The translations under genes were made by a program, and so were the position numbers. A stretch of DNA of 62,514 bases from Bacteroidota bacterium. GTDB taxonomy: Bacteria; Bacteroidota; Bacteroidia; Bacteroidales; WCHB1-69. Below the pieces are notes generated by a model. It searched no databases, had not been told where the DNA came from, and saw nothing but the letters and a program-made list of their open reading frames with translations. The stretch spans positions 1 to 62,514 of the forward strand of contig WQTS01000136.1 of the NCBI GenBank assembly GCA_009786185.1, in the 5' to 3' direction. This document shows, piece by piece, positions 53,011 to 61,336 of the stretch (its first letter is position 1; each line of letters opens with the position of its first letter).

Positions 53011-55209
53011 TTATAATTTCTTCAGCGCATCTCGATAGATTTGCGCTTCTTTCTTTTTCCCCAATTTTTCAAAAACTTCTATGTGTTTTCTATAGGCTTT
53101 TTTGTATGCTGCGCGCTCGTCTAATCCTTGCGCTTTATATATCGTAATTAATTGATTAAAACCTTGTTCATCTAACTGGTTGATTTTCAAAAGATCCAGC
53201 ATCATTTTTTCAGCATTTTTAAGATCATTTTGTTGTGCATATAATTGAAATGCAAAATGATACGCCGCTTTAAAATTCACATTGTTTTCACGAGTTGTTT
53301 TTAATACTTTCAGCGCTTTATCAAACTCTCGAGTAGCGTTGTAGTAATGCGCCAACATATAATTTACCGGCTCATATTTGGGCACATATTCCAACAGTTG
53401 ATCAATATAAATTTTTGCAGAGTCTACTTTGCCGGTATTAAAATACGACTCAATTAAATTAATAAATGCCGAAACGTTGGTAGGATCCGTTTCTGCTACT
53501 TTTTTTAAATGATAAATAGCAGATTCAAATTCTTTTTTGTTTTTTAATTGAAATCCGGCGAAGTCGTCTTTCGTTTCTCTTTTTAAAACTAAACCAATAG
53601 GTTTGCCATCCACTTTTATTTGATAAATTGCATTTTTTGGAGGAAAATTCGCATTTTTTATTTCTTCCGACATGATGCCTGTAATGGTAAAAATGGCATA
53701 ATCCCAGTCGCTGTTTCCTCTTTCATACCATCTTGAAAAACTTACATGAAAATCAGCGGTATCGTTTCTAAAAAAATATTGCACGGAAGCAGGGTGCCAC
53801 GTGGCGACTTTTATTTTATTACCGGTTTCTAATCCCGATTTTATGGCGTTGGCAATGACCCATTCTGAGGCTTCGCGCGTGGAGTGATAATAATAGTCCA
53901 TTTCATGATTGCCATACGCTTTATTTATTCCACCGGCTAACTCATTAAAATAAATATATTGGTAAGGGTGATTTTTAACAGTGTGACGAATGGGGTGCCA
54001 CAAGAGCAATAGTATAACAACAACTACTGCAATGTTAATAATGGCACTTTTTGTTGTTTTTTTTGAAATCCATTCAATAAACAGATTGAATCCCAATCCC
54101 GCAGCCACTACCATAGGCGGATAGGCAAACAGTGAGTGTCGCCAGCCACCGTAAACGTTTGCGCCGCTGTATGCAATCCAAAAAATAGGAAATAGAAAGG
54201 CAAAAGCAATAATAAAATAGTTAAAATAGTTCTTTTTATCTTTCCATAATAAAACAAAAAAGCATAACAATCCGATAATTACTGCTATAGGAATCGTCAT
54301 GAATATAAATTTTGGAGTATAATACCAAGGGAGCATATCCGACCATTGCAGCGAACCTTCAAAGAGTTGGCGGATACCGATGGCAAAAGCAGACATTTCG
54401 GAAAATGCTTCTAACGTGTGTTTTATGGGCGCCAACCTTGCGTAGGGCCAAAGCAGTATACCTAGAAAATAGGATACGATAACCACGCCTAAACCGTAGA
54501 GAAACATTCTTAAAAATTTTGATTTGAATGTAGGGGCAAGGCGCGCCTTGTCCTTACGATGTTTCATATAATCAACAATCAAATAAACAAGCCCAAACAA
54601 TCCGAAATAAGCATACAATAAAACGCCGCCAACACGTACACTTATGGAAAATGCTATGAATAGAATTAAAAAGATTAATGTTGAAATTTTGACTTTCGGA
54701 AATTGTCTGAAAAACAGAATCATAAAGTAAGTGGCTGCCATGACGCCTGCCGCAAACGGAATATCCTTTGGATTATTGAAAGAGTGCCCAAGAAAACGAG
54801 GTGAAAAGAAAAGTAATAATACGGTGATGGCGCTGGCTCTCCATCCTCCTATTAACCACGCAATTAAACCTGCAAAAAGCAAAGCAATCCAACCATATAG
54901 CGCATTAAAAATGTGCCGAGATTGACTAATATTTTCTACATCAAAAAAATCGTTCCAATATTGCATGAGCACGTCGGGAGAAGAACCGTAATACTTTAGG
55001 TTTTCGAAAGACATACACGTTGTGTCTTCTCCGCTTGTTTTAAAATAGTTAACCACATTTCTCGCATGCGGAATTTGAAACCCATCCTCATCGCCGGAGT
55101 TGCCGGCATCTTTACTCATTATGGGCATGGCAAATAGTGTTACCACAATTACAATAAAAAATGCCCAAAACCACGGGTTCTTTTTGTTTTCGTTAAAAAA
55201 ATGTTTCAT
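53011..55209 (-). CDS. Membrane glycosyltransferase-like protein with TPR C-terminus
   Basis: The 732-residue protein has about nine to ten membrane helices (residues 15-400) in the GT-C/PMT (family 39) plan, with an early acidic loop GDEDGFQIP. A periplasmic or cytoplasmic C-terminus (about 560-732) carries tetratricopeptide repeats such as FINLIESYFNTGKVDSAKIY. Such proteins transfer sugars from lipid carriers to proteins or lipids. A 28-bp palindrome at 54530-54557 is read in frame as RKDKARLAPT in the loop near residue 220. It lies with two envelope genes upstream. Confidence 0.8.
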   Translation of the reverse strand: MKHFFNENKKNPWFWAFFIVIVVTLFAMPIMSKDAGNSGDEDGFQIPHARNVVNYFKTSGEDTTCMSFENLKYYGSSPDVLMQYWNDFFDVENISQSRHIFNALYGWIALLFAGLIAWLIGGWRASAITVLLLFFSPRFLGHSFNNPKDIPFAAGVMAATYFMILFFRQFPKVKISTLIFLILFIAFSISVRVGGVLLYAYFGLFGLVYLIVDYMKHRKDKARLAPTFKSKFLRMFLYGLGVVIVSYFLGILLWPYARLAPIKHTLEAFSEMSAFAIGIRQLFEGSLQWSDMLPWYYTPKFIFMTIPIAVIIGLLCFFVLLWKDKKNYFNYFIIAFAFLFPIFWIAYSGANVYGGWRHSLFAYPPMVVAAGLGFNLFIEWISKKTTKSAIINIAVVVVILLLLWHPIRHTVKNHPYQYIYFNELAGGINKAYGNHEMDYYYHSTREASEWVIANAIKSGLETGNKIKVATWHPASVQYFFRNDTADFHVSFSRWYERGNSDWDYAIFTITGIMSEEIKNANFPPKNAIYQIKVDGKPIGLVLKRETKDDFAGFQLKNKKEFESAIYHLKKVAETDPTNVSAFINLIESYFNTGKVDSAKIYIDQLLEYVPKYEPVNYMLAHYYNATREFDKALKVLKTTRENNVNFKAAYHFAFQLYAQQNDLKNAEKMMLDLLKINQLDEQGFNQLITIYKAQGLDERAAYKKAYRKHIEVFEKLGKKKEAQIYRDALKKL
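54530..54557. repeat. 28-bp palindrome inside a coding sequence
   Basis: GTAGGGGCA and TGTCCTTAC flank AGGCGCGCCT, pairing with two G-T wobbles. It is inside the membrane glycosyltransferase gene without breaking the frame. Confidence 0.75.
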
Positions 55210-55219
55210 TGCTATTCTA

Positions 55220-56011
55220 TTATTCGTTATTCACATTCAGTTTACATACAACATAAGTGGATAATCCCGGTATTTTAATTCCAATCTTTTTGAAAAATTT
55301 CCCAAAAATGTAATAATCCGTTTTGAGTATTGTTTTAAAACAGTTTGTGATCGTTTTTCCATGACGCCATCCACCGGCTCCTGTTGATTTTTCGTAATCT
55401 GCCTTTTTTATCTTTTCCGTTATTTTTGTTAACAATCTTGGAAAAAGTAAAGTAGCAAAAAAGCTTCCGGAATGAATTGTTTGCAAGCCGGCTAAGGAAA
55501 CTTCTCTTTTTAAGAGCTTTGGCGTATAACGTTTCACATGACCAATCCATTTATCATGATTAGAAAACAGAGATTGATAAGCCGGTACTGTGAACAAAAA
55601 CAGTGTATTTTCGTCAATATATTTTTGGCTGATAAGTGTTTTAATAAAATCAACAGGATGGTCAATATGTTCAATTACATCCATTACAAAAACAACATCC
55701 ATTTTAAAACCAACATTAATTTCTTCCAATGAATTGTATAATGTTATGTTGGGGTTTTGATATTTTGAATGTAACTCCTCAATAATGTCTTTTGTAAATG
55801 CAATATCTACAGCGTAATATGCTCCTGCGTGTTTTTTCGCGAATTGATCTAAAAAATAAATATCGCCACAACCCAAATCTAATCCTACGATTTTTCTTTT
55901 TGGTAAATGTTTTGAAATAATGTCATTAACCACAGTAAATCGTGCCATTTCCCAAGGATGATTTGCTTCGGTTTCGAGTAATTGTCCGGCTTGAAATTCT
56001 TTAATATCCAT
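55220..56011 (-). CDS. Class I SAM-dependent methyltransferase
   Basis: The 263-residue protein has the SAM-binding motif KIVGLDLGCGDIYFLDQF, motif II AVDI and VFVMDVIEHIDHPVDFI, matching methyltransferases of type 11. The N-terminus (EANHPWEMARF) is common among enzymes modifying polyprenyl-linked glycans or lipids. It overlaps the glycosyltransferase upstream by one base, so they form an operon. Confidence 0.87.
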   Translation of the reverse strand: MDIKEFQAGQLLETEANHPWEMARFTVVNDIISKHLPKRKIVGLDLGCGDIYFLDQFAKKHAGAYYAVDIAFTKDIIEELHSKYQNPNITLYNSLEEINVGFKMDVVFVMDVIEHIDHPVDFIKTLISQKYIDENTLFLFTVPAYQSLFSNHDKWIGHVKRYTPKLLKREVSLAGLQTIHSGSFFATLLFPRLLTKITEKIKKADYEKSTGAGGWRHGKTITNCFKTILKTDYYIFGKFFKKIGIKIPGLSTYVVCKLNVNNE

Positions 56012-56952
56012 TAGAAGTTAATTGTTTCATTAACAATAAATTCGGGACGTTCTTTTGTCTCATCAAAAATGTTACCGATATATCTTCCCAAAACGCCGAT
56101 AGTGAGCAATTGTATTCCGCCGAAAAAAATGATAATTCCGATAATGGATAACCATCCGGGAACGGTATGTATTATGGAAAAAATGACGGCAATCAGCATC
56201 CATAAGAAATATAACAATCCTAATCCGATGCAAAAAGTTCCCAAAGAGGTTGCCAATTGTAGTGGTTTTTTTGAGAAATAAAAGAGTCCGGTCAGTGCAA
56301 ATTTGATCATTTTTCGCAGCGGATATTTCGTTTCGCCGGCAAATCGTTTGTCGCGATCGTAATAGCACGGCACTTGTTTGAAGCCCATCCAACTAATTAA
56401 TCCGCGTATGTATTTATTTTTCTCTTTCAGTTCGTTAAATTGGTTAATAATTTTTCGATCTACAATACGAAAATCGCCTGTATCTAATGGAAATTTCACT
56501 TCCGACATTGCATTTAAAGTGCGATAAAACCATCTGGCTGTCAAAAGTTTAAACTTACTTTCACCGGCTCTGTTTTTTCGCACGCCATACACTACATTTG
56601 CCTGTTCGGTTTCCATAATTTTTACCATTTCGAGAATTACGGCAGGCGGATCCTGAAGGTCGGCATCAATAATGGCGGCAATTTCTCCCGTACAATATTT
56701 CAAACCGGCAGACACGGCGCACTGATGCCCAAAATTTCTTGAAAAATTAATGATTTTAACACGGTTATCTGTTTCTGCAATTTTCTTAAGAATATCAATG
56801 GTGGCATCTTTACTACCATCGTTAATAAAGATGATTTCGTACGGTTTTCCGATAACACTAATTTGCTCAGAGAGTTGTTTATAAGTTTCGGAAATTACTT
56901 GTTCTTCGTTATAACAAGGAACGATGACGGAAATGTATGTGCTAACTTTCAT
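56011..56952 (-). CDS. Family 2 glycosyltransferase, polyprenyl-phosphate sugar synthase type
   Basis: The 313-residue protein has a GT-A domain with ISVIVPCYNEEQVISETYKQ, IIFINDGSKD and the metal motif DADLQDPP, plus two C-terminal membrane helices (about 230-295). This is the GtrB/DPM1-like plan that makes polyprenyl-phosphate glucose or mannose as donor for GT-C enzymes, such as the protein at 53011. A -7 box is at 56985-56992. Confidence 0.9.
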   Translation of the reverse strand: MKVSTYISVIVPCYNEEQVISETYKQLSEQISVIGKPYEIIFINDGSKDATIDILKKIAETDNRVKIINFSRNFGHQCAVSAGLKYCTGEIAAIIDADLQDPPAVILEMVKIMETEQANVVYGVRKNRAGESKFKLLTARWFYRTLNAMSEVKFPLDTGDFRIVDRKIINQFNELKEKNKYIRGLISWMGFKQVPCYYDRDKRFAGETKYPLRKMIKFALTGLFYFSKKPLQLATSLGTFCIGLGLLYFLWMLIAVIFSIIHTVPGWLSIIGIIIFFGGIQLLTIGVLGRYIGNIFDETKERPEFIVNETINF

Positions 56953-56984
56953 AAGGATGTTTCATCTTTTTAATTAAGAATGCG

Positions 56985-56992
56985 CAAAACTA
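56985..56992 (-). promoter_or_regulatory. -7 box for the glycosyltransferase operon
   Basis: On the reverse strand TAGTTTTG matches TAnnTTTG, 33 nt before the ATG. The gene apt diverges at 57036. Confidence 0.42.
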
Positions 56993-57035
56993 CATTTTTT
57001 TTAATTTTTTTGCAGAAAAATTTAAAAAGGTTTTT

Positions 57036-57548
57036 ATGTTTGATATTTCCAAAATTAGAACAGTAGATGATTTTCCAAAAAAGGGAATAAAATTTTATGA
57101 CATTACTACGGTATTAAATGATGCCGAATCTTTTCAAGAGCTTTTTAACGCGCTGTTAGAGAAAGCGCGTGCCCTGAAACCCGATGTGATTGCGGCATTG
57201 GAGGCGCGCGGCTATTTTTTTGCGCCTGCTTTGGCGCTGGCATTGAATATTCCGTTTGTGCCGCTTCGCAAAAAAGGAAAATTGCCCCATAAAACATACG
57301 CCGAACAATATGATTTGGAGTACGGCAACGAAACAATTGAGGTTCATCAAGATGCAATAAAACCCCATCGTCGCATTTTAGTTTTTGACGATATTTTAGC
57401 TACCGGAGGCACTGCCGCCGCCGCCGCAAAATTGATGCAACATTTTGCACCCGCAAAGGTTGATTTTTTGTTTTTAATGGAATTGTCGTTTTTGGATGGA
57501 AGAAAACTAATTTCCGGGTTTTCTGTGGAAAGTCTTATAATTGTGTAG
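57036..57548 (+). CDS. apt: Adenine phosphoribosyltransferase
   Basis: The 170-residue enzyme starts with IRTVDDFPKKGIKFYDITTV and has the PRPP loop RILVFDDILATGGTAAAAAK and EARGYFFAPALALALNIPFV. It salvages adenine to AMP. It diverges from the glycosyltransferase operon and is the backbone border of the third block. Confidence 0.96.
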   Translation: MFDISKIRTVDDFPKKGIKFYDITTVLNDAESFQELFNALLEKARALKPDVIAALEARGYFFAPALALALNIPFVPLRKKGKLPHKTYAEQYDLEYGNETIEVHQDAIKPHRRILVFDDILATGGTAAAAAKLMQHFAPAKVDFLFLMELSFLDGRKLISGFSVESLIIV

Positions 57549-57601
57549 ATTTTTGCCTACAACATTTATTCGCGTTTTGCAATAGTTTTTGAGTTAATTG
57601 T

Positions 57602-58072
57602 TTACTTGTGCTTTACTATAAGATTTTTGCCACGTTTTATTACCACTATCTCATTAAGTTTCTTTAATCCAATACTTTCACGATTATAATTTACAATCTC
57701 ACGCTCTTCTTCAGTAAGTGGTTTAAGCATAAAAAAAGGAATACTGTGATACAATTGAGGGTTTCCGGCATTATCCAAATGGCGGTCAATAATATGAGCA
57801 TAATCACGGGGTGTAATATTGCCTTCAAGCAGAGCCTTTTTTAATCTCTCTCCCATAATATGATTTGAAGTGTCTTTATCGTAATGCAATATGATGATAT
57901 AGGCTTTAAAATTTGACATGCTTCCGACCATTTTCTCTCCGGGGAAGCCGTATTCTGATATAAATTTCCGATTAATTTTACCTGTTTCATTTTTTTCCGG
58001 GAATTTCCTTCTTAAAAACCTGTTTGAATGACACAAGTTGGCTGTTTTTGTCAAATCGAAAGTAATTGTCAT
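57602..58072 (-). CDS. DUF6624-like protein, possibly N-terminally truncated
   Basis: The 156-codon frame contains RKFISEYGFPGEKMVGSMSN, then ILHYDKD and PRDYAHIIDRHLDNAGNPQL, the pattern of DUF6624 domains (yGwP, lQHa, DR...pQ). The usual N-terminal helix is absent; the first 30 residues are read from the end of the lipoprotein gene in another frame, with an 86-bp overlap. A frameshift or a start further downstream are both possible. The true start is not settled, and the function is unknown. Confidence 0.5.
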   Translation of the reverse strand: MTITFDLTKTANLCHSNRFLRRKFPEKNETGKINRKFISEYGFPGEKMVGSMSNFKAYIIILHYDKDTSNHIMGERLKKALLEGNITPRDYAHIIDRHLDNAGNPQLYHSIPFFMLKPLTEEEREIVNYNRESIGLKKLNEIVVIKRGKNLIVKHK

Positions 58073-58718
58073 AAACCCTTACAGCATCTTGCATACCCCA
58101 GTCTCCATGTATAAGCACCAAAGAGTTGATATGCAACTCGAAATAATTTTTTCTCTCTTTAACATTAGAACTAATCACTTTTTGTCCATGAAAAAGAGTT
58201 TCTGCAATCCATAAATATTCTAAACATTCCTTGACTTTCTGCTCCGATATTGTAGCATTATAATATCCCATTTCAATACCGTCATTAAAATTCCAAGCAG
58301 TCCATTTATTAAAAATAGGATGATAGTAGCTTGTTTTATGAACTCGGAATAATATTGTGTATATGTTATTACTTTCCCTGCATTCAAATTCAAAATATTT
58401 TTCCGTTTCTTTTTCCCCTACAAATGAATAACTATCCGAGCTATTTGTGGTTGACAAATTTAACCAAGCTAAAGCTTCGTTTTTGTCATTGGTTGAAAGT
58501 TCAATCCATCTAGAATCCCGATCATCTATAGGTGAAATACTTACTGTATTCATGTAATAAATATTATGCTTTGGTGAGATGGGGTCTTTATAAAATCCTT
58601 CGGGGTATTGATAATTTCTATCGTAAGCTAATTTCAGAAGCATTTCATCATCTGAATTCATTTTTTTACAGCCTATCAGAAGAAAAGGCAGTACTAATGC
58701 AAATAATAATTGTTTCAT
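57987..58718 (-). CDS. Predicted lipoprotein, unknown function
   Basis: The 243-residue product begins MKQLLFALVLPFLLIGCKKM, a lipobox signal. The mature part has ESNNIYTILFRVHKTSYYHP and a C-terminal helix-strand region with VRVYDNYFRFDKNSQLVSF. No family is recognised. It starts 105 bp after the element at 58823-58951. It may be fused or coupled to the DUF6624-like frame that overlaps its 3' end. Confidence 0.62.
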   Translation of the reverse strand: MKQLLFALVLPFLLIGCKKMNSDDEMLLKLAYDRNYQYPEGFYKDPISPKHNIYYMNTVSISPIDDRDSRWIELSTNDKNEALAWLNLSTTNSSDSYSFVGEKETEKYFEFECRESNNIYTILFRVHKTSYYHPIFNKWTAWNFNDGIEMGYYNATISEQKVKECLEYLWIAETLFHGQKVISSNVKERKNYFELHINSLVLIHGDWGMQDAVRVYDNYFRFDKNSQLVSFKQVFKKEIPGKK

Positions 58719-58822
58719 TGTGTATGATTTTAAAGTTTTGACAATTTTTCAAACCACTCTTTTTATCATTCAGCTATTTATAACGTTTATTTTCAGCTTA
58801 TATTACGGTGTTCCCACATGGC

Positions 58823-58951
58823 AGGTAACGTGGTGTATATTGTTGAGATTTCTTATTTTCAGCACTTTATCAACGCGAGCAACGGCGCGAAAATAGCAAG
58901 ATATTTATCACGCGTGGTAAGGCAGCAATTTTGGCAATATGCTCGTTAGCA
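58823..58951. repeat. attC-like structured element, copy 9
   Basis: The 129-bp unit begins AGGTAACG and ends CGTTAGCA. The outer arms GTATATTG and CAATATGC are inverted, the inner arms are weaker, and CAACGCGAGC and CACGCGTGG are internal. The right flank GCAGTGGCAGCC matches copies 3 and 11. Confidence 0.68.
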
Positions 58952-58990
58952 GCAGTGGCAGCCATTCACTTTTTTTGTTCAATTTAACCA

Positions 58991-60010
58991 CTATTCTTTC
59001 AATACCTTCTTTATCATTTCGCCCGACTCTGTGTATAGTTTTACAATATAAACTCCTGCTGGTAAATGAGAAATGTCTATGGTAGTGTATTGAGACCTTA
59101 GAGACAAAGTGGACAATAATTTTCTGCCGTAAACATCAAAAATATCAATATTATCAATTTTCAACTTGCCGCTTTCAATTCTCAAATTACCCGTCGTGGG
59201 ATTTGGATATATTATAATTTTTCCATTTTCTATTTCATTAATGCCAACAGCATCGTCACTTACGCAACGTACTGAACGGCTAGTACTTCGGTTTCCTGTG
59301 AGCATGTTGACACCAAAACTACTGCTGATATACAAGTATGAAGCTTCAGTACCTATAGGAGTACTACTCCAGTACATACAGTATGTGCTATTATGGTAGA
59401 TATTACCATCAACGCTACCACGGTAGCCGGCAGCGGGAAGGAAGAGTGAATTATTGCCACTACCAAAGCTAAAGCCGGCAACAGGGGTATTTGTCCATAC
59501 GCCACCACTAAGAGAAGCAAGTTCTGTTTTGGTAGGCAAACGCCAACCGGCAGGACAAGGGTCGTTTGCGGTTTTTGCGGGAACACTTTCGCTACCCGAA
59601 TTCCAAAGAGCGTCATTTTGAGGAGAACGCCAATCTTGAGGGGCATCAGATTGTTTTATAAACTTACCGTAAGCCTCATGCGTATTTACAATCTGTCCAT
59701 ATTCATCAAAATTTTCTGAGCCGCTTACAACCCCATTCCCTGTACTTGTGTTGGTGGGGTAATTTATGCTTGTGCGTTGTTCGTGTCCATCGCCAGTACG
59801 TCCCCATTGGAAAAGTGCGCCGTGGTCTTCAGGTTTTTCTACAAATCTACCATGAGCATCTAAATTGCGCGTTGCCCATTTTATGCCGTTAATATTAACA
59901 CCTTCATCTTGGGTTTGTGCCTGTGTGCCACATATACTCAAGCCCAAAAAGGCGAGCAGAACGAAAAATGTGTTCAAGCGCTTAACTGAAAAGATAAACT
60001 TATTAATCAT
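58991..60010 (-). CDS. Secreted FISUMP-domain protein with T9SS sorting domain
   Basis: From the ATG at 60010 the protein has 339 residues with a signal peptide ending GTQAQ; an upstream extension to 60148 crosses repeat remnants and is rejected. It has the FISUMP (TIGR02145-like) motifs VNINGIKWATRNLD, DPCPAGWRLPTKTELASL and a C-terminal SRSVRCV, all in one module of about 190 residues. A type A T9SS domain follows (YPNPTTGNLRI, VYGRK, AGVYIVKLY, KKVLKE). It should be exported and surface-attached. Function of FISUMP domains is unknown. Confidence 0.87.
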   Translation of the reverse strand: MINKFIFSVKRLNTFFVLLAFLGLSICGTQAQTQDEGVNINGIKWATRNLDAHGRFVEKPEDHGALFQWGRTGDGHEQRTSINYPTNTSTGNGVVSGSENFDEYGQIVNTHEAYGKFIKQSDAPQDWRSPQNDALWNSGSESVPAKTANDPCPAGWRLPTKTELASLSGGVWTNTPVAGFSFGSGNNSLFLPAAGYRGSVDGNIYHNSTYCMYWSSTPIGTEASYLYISSSFGVNMLTGNRSTSRSVRCVSDDAVGINEIENGKIIIYPNPTTGNLRIESGKLKIDNIDIFDVYGRKLLSTLSLRSQYTTIDISHLPAGVYIVKLYTESGEMIKKVLKE

Positions 60011-60082
60011 ATTATTGTCGGCTGTCTTTATCCTGTCGCCCGCAGTTCTTGTTAATATAAAATTTATCAAGCCGTTTTGCAG

Positions 60083-60126
60083 CAACAACGCATTATCCGC
60101 CATTGTGCCAAACCGCTCGTTAGCTG
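60083..60126. repeat. Degenerate attC-like element, right arm
   Basis: GCCATTGTGCCAAACCGCTC followed by GTTAGCT matches the right arm. The left arm is not clear; CGACAGG-like remnants continue toward the FISUMP gene. It is 15 bp past the stop of the gene at 60141. Confidence 0.45.
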
Positions 60127-60140
60127 AAGGTGTTTCCATT

Positions 60141-60650
60141 TTATTCAAAAATTACTAAATGGTCTTCGTGTTCCAAAGGAATAAGGAATGAGAAATCATC
60201 TAAATCAACTTTTCCGTCAATCAACCTTACTCTATATTTATAACTTCTATACATATCAGAAAGTTTTACTTCTATTGTAGTATTCATATTTGGAACACTC
60301 GAAATAACAACATTCCTTTTGTTAAAAAGCATATCTGAAAATTTATTAACTTCTTTAATTTTACTTTGATACAATATGCTATCTTTTTCTTTTAATATTT
60401 GCCATTGCTTAGAAATATAATCTAAACGTCTTTTATTTTTATCTGTTGATAAGTCCTTTGCAATTTTAAAATCAAGCTTCAAAATTGCTTCCGTATAACT
60501 TTCTACAATATTTTCTGGCAGTTCATATATTGCTTGTATTTTCTTGTTTTTTTTATTAAAAATCTCATTTCTGTCAAGATATATTATGAAATATATGCAA
60601 ACTATTATTGCAAAAAGTAGAGTTATTAGTTTTATAATGTTTTTTACCAT
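60141..60650 (-). CDS. Membrane-anchored small protein of the TIR operon
   Basis: The 169-residue product has one N-terminal helix (IIKLITLLFAIIVCIYFIIY) and a soluble alpha-beta domain beginning NIVESYTEAILKLDFKIAKD, which resembles DUF4878/NTF2-like folds, ending FSFLIPLEHEDHLVIFE. It starts 2 bp after the stop of the gene upstream, so it is in an operon with the helical and TIR proteins. The role is unknown. Confidence 0.6.
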   Translation of the reverse strand: MVKNIIKLITLLFAIIVCIYFIIYLDRNEIFNKKNKKIQAIYELPENIVESYTEAILKLDFKIAKDLSTDKNKRRLDYISKQWQILKEKDSILYQSKIKEVNKFSDMLFNKRNVVISSVPNMNTTIEVKLSDMYRSYKYRVRLIDGKVDLDDFSFLIPLEHEDHLVIFE

Positions 60651-60652
60651 TT

Positions 60653-61336
60653 TTAGATATTTTGATTTTTTACTATTTGTTTCAAACTATCAGAATAATC
60701 AATTAATAATTGATTAACTGCTCGCATTGATTCTATAAGTTCTGTGTATTTTTCATATTTGCTTTGTATTTGTTGTGGTGTTAAATTTCTATTTTCTTTT
60801 ACAAGCAATACCTCCCCATACCATTTTCTAAATTTTGCCTGATATTCTGTTAAATGTGGTCTTAATCCTTTGTTTAAAACATCTGTAAGTAATTTGACAA
60901 AATCTTCTGCATCATCATTTTCTGACAAATATTCGCCTGATATATTTTTTAATTCTTCTCTTGTTATTTGAAATAAAGAATACCACGAATTATATACTTC
61001 AACAATTATATCATTTGCTTCATCTAATCTTAATGCTGCTTTCCGAGTTATTAGTTCAACATAAATTCGATGTGCAATTTCAATCTTTTCTAAATCTTTT
61101 TTTACTTTATATTCAGCCTCTTGCCCATTAAAAGAAAGTTTGAGTTTTACTAATTCTATTTTGGTGTATTTGAGTTTTCTTTTATTAATAATTTTTATTA
61201 AATAATATATTATAAAAATTATTAGAGTAACCGAAATTAATAAGTAAAAGTTTAGAATCAAAGAAAAAGTTCCTTGTTCCAAATTCATTTTAAAGTCAAT
61301 TATGTTAATTTCATTCATACTAAAATTTTTAATCAT
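60653..61336 (-). CDS. Helical membrane protein of the TIR operon
   Basis: The 227-residue product has one membrane helix (LILNFYLLISVTLIIFIIYY) and a long helical soluble domain with AHRIYVELITRKAALRLDEA and NDIIVEVYNSWYSLFQITRE. The latter block recurs in uncharacterised bacterial proteins I have seen but cannot name. I use the ATG at 61336, not a TTG one codon earlier; it overlaps the TIR gene by 8 bp. It may sense or scaffold for the TIR protein. Confidence 0.6.
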   Translation of the reverse strand: MIKNFSMNEINIIDFKMNLEQGTFSLILNFYLLISVTLIIFIIYYLIKIINKRKLKYTKIELVKLKLSFNGQEAEYKVKKDLEKIEIAHRIYVELITRKAALRLDEANDIIVEVYNSWYSLFQITREELKNISGEYLSENDDAEDFVKLLTDVLNKGLRPHLTEYQAKFRKWYGEVLLVKENRNLTPQQIQSKYEKYTELIESMRAVNQLLIDYSDSLKQIVKNQNI

